A stretch of 64,000 bases of DNA from Rugalucina vietnamica (taxonomy: Eukaryota; Mollusca; Bivalvia; Lucinida; Lucinidae), in the NCBI GenBank assembly GCA_964017185.1, contig OZ024869.1, positions 62,386,931 to 62,450,930 of the forward strand. Direction: 5' to 3'. The position numbers were made by a program, and so were the translations under genes. The notes beneath the pieces were generated by a model. The model ran no database searches. It was not told where the DNA came from and saw nothing but the letters and a program-made list of their open reading frames with translations. Shown piece after piece: positions 59,302 through 64,000 of the stretch. Numbering within the stretch: position 1 is the first letter of the stretch; the number at the start of each line of letters is the position of its first letter.

Positions 59302-59813
59302 GTCTTGTCAATGTTGATGTGTACACAAAAGCTGGTCCAATTTTGTCAATTCGTTCTGAAGATATCGAGTGGAAACGAACTTTTGACGTCAATCAAGGGT
59401 CATAATACTAAATTCTGTCATTTGGTTCTCACGATCTTAGTGGTGATTGAAACAAGTAACCACATAACGACGAAAAGACAGGGTTAATCCAGTATAGCAC
59501 CACTTTTTCAAAGCCCCACTTATTCAAAGCGGGGCTAAAATAATGACAAGGTTCACTACAGTAGTTCTTTGCAAGTCTTTGCTCTTTTATCAGTCAAGAA
59601 ACTAACAAACATTCTTATCTGAATCTGCCAGGTACTCCATACACCTCAAGAAGAGTATTCCTCCTCGTGAGTCAACGGTCATTTTTTATTTTATGTACAC
59701 CCTATATTTGTGCAAAATGCTATGTGCAAAATAGCAAAGCTTTGATTAAAAACATAATTCTGCAAATGATATTTTTATTGAATTAAAAATGCAAAAAATA
59801 AACAACACTGAGT
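59302..59813. other. no feature recognised
   Basis: No coding or repeat signal seen apart from AT-rich runs. Confidence 0.35.
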
Positions 59814-60108
59814 TGCTGATCAGCGCCTTTGTTATCGCTACCCAGACAGTACAATTCCTCTAATTTCCCAATCGAAATTTGACGTCTGTACACCCTTGTT
59901 TGTGTCACACCTAGTTAAAGATGATCTGCAGCTTTTTTGGCATATGCCAAATGCTGGTTTGCTCTTGATCCAGTCCAAAGCATTTTGGACAACTTTGCTT
60001 AGGTAAATGAAAAATGACATAATTGAGCCGCGACACGAGAAAACAAATGTTGTGGTTTATGACCAGGTCCGACACAAACCGGCCTGTGCAGCACTGGAGA
60101 TGCCAAAA
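59814..60108. repeat. two GAGCCGCC-type MITE fragments, facing each other
   Basis: 59814-59925 is the right half (GCTGATCAGCGCCTTTG, GACAGTACAATTCCTC). 60025-60108 is the opposite end inverted (GAGCCGCGACACGAGAAAAC, GACCAGGTCCGACACAAACC). The stretch between is unrelated. Confidence 0.6.
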
Positions 60109-60249
60109 TCCCCGCTGTTTGCCAGGAGGTGGAGACCGTGATTAGCAATGACTAGTGTATAACTCGTTCATTATATATTCTCCGTACATTGTTCAAACCT
60201 GTGTCAAAGAGTTATCCGCACCGCATGATCTTTATGGGCATTCCTGTCA

Positions 60250-60444
60250 TTTTCGAGAAGGCTATCCGAGTAACACGAGTAACCCGAGTAGCAATCCCTA
60301 ACAGCTCGAGTTACACCCGAGCTTCTGTAATATGCATGCGCACCTACGTCATTTGCATGTGTATTGCTGTAACTCGGGTGTAACTCGGGCTGTTTGGGAT
60401 TGCTATAAGGGTTATTCGTGTTACTGGGATAGCCTTCTCGAAAA
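60250..60444. mobile_element. foldback element, 195 bp
   Basis: Two arms of about 70 bp (TTTTCGAGAAGGCTATCC, GAGTAACACGAGTAACCC, GAGTTACACCCGAG and complement) enclose a ~50-bp loop. The RNA or single strand would form a long hairpin. Confidence 0.8.
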
Positions 60445-60584
60445 CGCTCTCCGAGTAACACGAGTAATCGAGTAGGAATGCCGAACAGTTTCACCCGAGT
60501 TACAGTAATGACGTAGGTCTATGCGCATACGGCGTATTACTGTAAAGGGTGTAATGCGCTGTTCGGCATTGCTAGGGACTAATT
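60445..60584. repeat. second, diverged foldback copy
   Basis: CCGAGTAACACGAGTAATCG, AATGCCGAACAG and ACAGTAATGACGTA with partial complements up to CTGTTCGGCATTGC. Adjacent to, and related to, the previous element; its right part meets a LINE tail. Confidence 0.6.
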
Positions 60585-60663
60585 TCCCCCCAGTCACAGC
60601 CCCTGGTGAGGAATTGTCATTTTGGCGTTTCACCAGCAAACAAACTATTCTGATTCTGATAGC
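60585..60663 (+). repeat. detached LINE 3' tail, copy 3
   Basis: GGGACTAATTTCCCCCC, CCCCTGGTGAGGAATTGTC, TTTCACCAGCAAAC then CTGATTCTGATA: the same tail, more diverged, joined directly to a foldback fragment. Confidence 0.7.
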
Positions 60664-61156
60664 GTATAAAAGTCTGATTTTTTTCAATGTGCAGGGCGGA
60701 GCCTGTCAATTTTTGATTGACAATGACAAAGTTGACCATTTCATTTAAAAATAGGTAGTTCTCACTTGGACTAATACTTTGACCCACTTGTTATTGTTGA
60801 ACCGATCAGTGTCAAAATTTAACCTCATGCACCGAAAATGATGGGTAAACACATACTGTCACAGAAAAATATTCTGTACTACATGGCTGTATTTATGTAT
60901 GACCGTATTGAAAATTCCCTTAGTAAATGCCTGGTAAACATTCTTGTTGTATGACTCTCTGTTTAAAACTTTAATTCTGATACAAATAAATATCAAAGAT
61001 GCAGGCTTACATTTACTAATGAAGGCGGCAAAAAAGTGCACTAACTTCTTACTGGAAGTCACAGTATGGATCTGTAATGTAAAGTGTTGTGCTGTCATAC
61101 TACAGATTTGTTAAATTTGACTGACAGCTCAGTCAAGTTATCAGCGAATCACAATT
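60664..61156. other. no feature recognised
   Basis: Short frames only. Confidence 0.35.
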
Positions 61157-61174
61157 TTTTAAAGTTAACTCTTA

Positions 61175-61720
61175 TTCAATATTTCGGCCAAAGGCCTTTT
61201 TCAAGAAAAAAAACATTAAACTTCCACTGCTTTTACATTTTGACAGTCTACCATTACAGTATGTTATTCCGACGTCATGAATGTCTAACATAACGTCGCG
61301 CACAAATGTGACGACGTCATTCCCGTACTTTTGCCTTGTGGTACCAAAATGATACTGAAATATCACTGTCTTTCACGTTACAACCATCTGGACGGACAGT
61401 ACGAAGCTCCTTGATCCACAGTCCTTCTCTCAGTTGTCTCTCTGTTCTTTCAGCGTTGTATAGCTTCTCCAGAACAACGAAGCCCATATCTAACTGCGAG
61501 TGTTCTCCTTGGTTGAAATGAACATTTATCGGCTTGTCCCGTCGAAGGCGCACATCTCTTAGATGCTCCGTCATCCTTTCCCTTAACTGCCGTTCTGTTT
61601 CCCCGACATATACTGTTGACTTACAGCTGGTGCAAATGATCCCATAAATAACGTTACGTGACTGGCAATTAATGTCCGAGACCGGAGTATACTTGTTCAG
61701 CGAATCTGTTGCTGCAGCAG

Positions 61721-61752
<32 letters not shown>

Positions 61753-61793
61753 GAATAAACGGTCAAGTTAGCTGCAGCGAAACTTTTCGTCAC
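61175..61793 (-). pseudogene. Penelope-like retroelement 3' part: GIY-YIG endonuclease
   Basis: On the minus strand NVIYGIICTSCKSTVYVGET is the GIY-YIG core with the CxxC insertion typical of Penelope endonucleases, followed by LRERMTEHLRDVR, INVHFNQGEHS, REGLWIKELRT and PDGCN. The frame ends at 61317. Its 5' side runs into a 28-base poly(A) tract (poly-Phe in translation), so the reverse transcriptase is missing. About 110 bp downstream, CTTGAAAAAGGCCTTTGGCC then GAAATATT resembles a decayed hammerhead core, which these elements often carry. Confidence 0.82.
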
Positions 61794-61905
61794 CTATTGA
61801 TTTTGTTTAAATATCCACAAACAACCTTTTCTATCCCTCCTATTACCCGAGTTACAGACAAAAGTTCCCTGTCATCATTAAAAGAGGAAAATTATCGTCG
61901 ACAAC

Positions 61906-61937
<32 letters not shown>
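61725..61937. repeat. poly(A)28 and poly(T)31, 154 bp apart
   Basis: 61725-61752 is A28 after a CAG-rich stretch; 61907-61937 is T31. They could pair as a hairpin. Both are unusually long pure tracts and may be length-uncertain. Confidence 0.9.
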
Positions 61938-61938
<1 letters not shown>

Positions 61939-62745
61939 TATGACTGTGAGCGCATTAGAAAACAACGATGAATGTCGCAAACATGATTTTTCTATGCCGC
62001 CTGTGACCCAAGTTCTGAACAAAAATTCCCTGTCACTAGCATTAAAAGTGGATTTTTGTGGCCCATATTTTAGCTCACCTATGCCCTCACAAGGTGAGCT
62101 TATAGGATCAAGGTACTTGAGCCGGCGTGCCTGCATCCGTTTGTGCGTTCATCCGTTTACCCTTTCAAATATGACTATCTCTAAGACCATGCCAAATGCG
62201 ATCAAATTTTATCTGAAGCATCATTAAAATGGGGGGAATGATTGCATTAGATTGAAAAAAAAAGTTTTCTAAACTGCAAGGCCCATAACTTTCATATTTA
62301 GTGCAAATTAGTGTATAGTACTCCTCTTTATAAATACTGTCAATTGTGCCCATGGGGTCCATACAGACAAGGCTCCAGAGTATCATCGTCTATCTTGAAG
62401 CTTACACTGATAAGCAAATCACTAAGGTGAGCTACAGCACAATTTGGTCTCTCGTTTTCGTTTAAGTCTGTCTATGAGCGCATACATATATAAGAAACGA
62501 TGAATGTCATCACAAACAGACATTTTATAACCCACCTATTTCCCAGTCTATGGACACTTTTACTGCTGGCAGGGAACTTTTGTCCGGGTGGGATAGAACG
62601 GCATAAGTATTTGTTTCCTATAGCGCTCACAGCCAGACGAAACTGTAAAAATTCTGCAACATTTTCCATAACGTTGGTAATAAGTTCTGTTGCAGCATTC
62701 ATCATCATTTTCTACATAGCGATCACAGCCAGATGGAAATAAAAT
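61810..62745. repeat. diverged repeat copies around a hairpin element
   Basis: Related segments (GATGAATGTC.CAAACA, TTCTATGCCGCCTGTGACCC / CTATCCCTCCTATTACCC, CAAAAATTCCCTGTCA) occur near 61820, 61965 and 62490. Class unknown. Confidence 0.4.
62070..62457 (+). mobile_element. short complete HINE-like element, 388 bp
   Basis: 5' TTAGCTCACCTATGCCC with hairpin partner AAGGTGAGCTTATAGG, a GCATCCGTTTGTGCG-type stretch, one body unit, then the 3' inverted copy AAGGTGAGCTACAG, a decayed hairpin and CTCTCGTTTT. The last 25 bp align with the other end of the minus-strand copies (AGGTGAGCTACAGGACCAAT, then CTCTAGTTTT). Confidence 0.68.
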
Positions 62746-62755
62746 GTAATAATAA

Positions 62756-64000
62756 AACTAGAGGACCATTGGTCCTGTAGCTCACCTGAGAGATTATCAC
62801 ATTGTAAGCTCATGAGATTTAAATTAATTGAGAATCGACCAATGAAAGTCTATGCATGGACACTATTGACCCCCGGGGCATGGCCAAATTTGACCCAGGG
62901 GCATGACTGGCACAATTTATAATGGGGACTACCAAACATTGCTACATACAAAATATAGAAGCTCTGGGCCTTTTGGTTTCAGAGAAGAAGATTTTTGTTA
63001 GTTTTTCCCATTGTAAGTCTATGGAGACTATCTACCCCCAGGGCGTGGCCAAATTTGACCCAGGGGCACGAATGGCACAATTTATGTAGAGGACCATTAG
63101 CCATTGCCACATACAAAATATCAAAGTTGTGTGCCCTGTGGTTTCAGAGAAGAAGATTTTTGATTTTTTTTCCCATAGCAAGTCTATTGAGACTATCAAC
63201 CTCCGGGGCCTGGCCAAATTTGACCCCAGTGGCATGAATGGCACAATTTATGTAGAGGACCATTAGCCATTGCTACATACCAAATATCAAAGCTATGGGC
63301 CTAGTGGTTTCAGAGAAGAAGATTTTTTAATTTTTTTCCCATAGTAAGTCTATGGAGACTATCAACCCCCGGGGCGTAGCCAAATTTGACCCCAGGGGCA
63401 TGAATGGCACAATTTATGTAGAGGACCATTAGCCATTGCTACATACCAAATATCAAAGCTGTGGGCCTAGTGGTTTCAGAGAAGAAGATTTTTTTAGTTT
63501 TTCCTATTGTAGGTCTATGGAGACTATCGACCCCCGGGGCGTGGCCAAATTTGACCCCGGGGACATGATTGGCACAATTTATGTAGAGGACCATTAGCCA
63601 TTGCCACATACAAAATATCAAAGCTGTGGGCCCTGTGGTTTCAGAGAAGAAGATTTTTTAATTTTTTTCCCATAGTAAGTCTATGGAGACTATCAACCCC
63701 CGGGGCGTGGCCAAATTTGACCCCAGGGGCATGAATGGCACAATTTATGTAGAGGACCATAAGCCATTGCTACATACCAAATATCAAAGCTGTTGGCCTA
63801 GTGGTTTCAGAGAAGAAGATGTTTTTAGTTTTTTTCCTATTGTAGGTCTATGGAGACTATCGACCCCCAGGGCGTGGCCAAATTTGACCCCAGGGGCATG
63901 ATTGGCACAATTTATGTAGAGGACCATTAGCCATTGCCACCTACAAAATATCAAAGCTGTGGGCCCTGTGGTTTCAGAGAAGAAGATTTTTTAATTTTTT
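62756..64000 (-). mobile_element. HINE-like element with 166-bp units, runs off the right edge
   Basis: Starts AACTAGAGGACCATTGGTCC then TGTAGCTCACCTGAG. At least seven ~166-bp units follow (GAGAAGAAGATTTTT at about 62983, 63149, 63314, 63481, 63646, 63811, 63978), each with TAAGTCTATGGAGACTATC, GGGGCGTGGCCAAATTTGAC and ACAATTTATGTAGAGGACC. The short frames in it are repeats, not genes. Confidence 0.75.

Noticed and set aside
63032-63901. Several 60-80 codon frames repeating NCAIRAPGSNLATPWG-like peptides
   Set aside because: Translations of the 166-bp units; periodicity is that of the repeat, with no independent coding signal.

Overview
This is animal nuclear DNA, most likely from a bivalve mollusc. 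It is AT-rich, has spliced genes, and is dominated by repeat families of the kind common in bivalve genomes: elements ending in an AGCTCACC hairpin, GAGCCGCC-ended MITEs, tRNA-derived SINEs, Jockey/CR1-like LINEs, Penelope-like elements and Ty3/gypsy relics. The species assignment is inference; no species-diagnostic gene is present.

The one host gene I can support is a PGAP2/FRAG1-type gene (GPI-anchor lipid remodelling). It lies on the minus strand from an ATG at 55143 to a stop at 26542 and covers about 28.6 kb. Five coding exons, with canonical splice sites and matching phases, give about 251 residues, near the length of human PGAP2. Exon 1 is split by a 5.9-kb long-TIR transposon (49169-55072) flanked by a perfect 10-bp duplication. 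The 3' edge of exon 3, with its GTAAGTAT splice donor, is the last unit of a 2.4-kb, 38-bp minisatellite (30840-33226), so intron 3 opens with dozens of copies of the donor.

Layout. 1-3173: Ty3/gypsy relic, minus strand. 3174-6245: short degenerate repeats and an hAT-like MITE. 6246-22355: a nest of AGCTCACC-hairpin elements, which I read as Helentron-associated (HINE/DINE-like) elements, inserted into one another up to three deep and hit by other DNA transposons, including a Spy-like one with no target duplication. 22356-26541: MITEs and tandem monomers downstream of PGAP2. 26542-55143: PGAP2 with introns full of repeats. Intron 1 alone holds a SINE, a MITE, a LINE relic carrying its own insertions, a 3.6-kb long-TIR element (41632-45235) and an open LINE ORF of 973 codons (45792-48713). 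55144-64000: a broken LINE beside the PGAP2 start, detached LINE 3' tails, a ~187-bp monomer array, a SINE, foldback elements, a Penelope GIY-YIG endonuclease fragment, and two more hairpin elements, the last running off the right edge.

Most worth following up: (1) an exon/intron junction turned into a minisatellite of splice donors; (2) two long-TIR elements with 10-bp duplications that carry SGNH-hydrolase and Ulp1-like protease pieces, one of them sitting in a coding exon; (3) the self-nested hairpin elements, whose terminal architecture is repeated by a second family of unrelated sequence.
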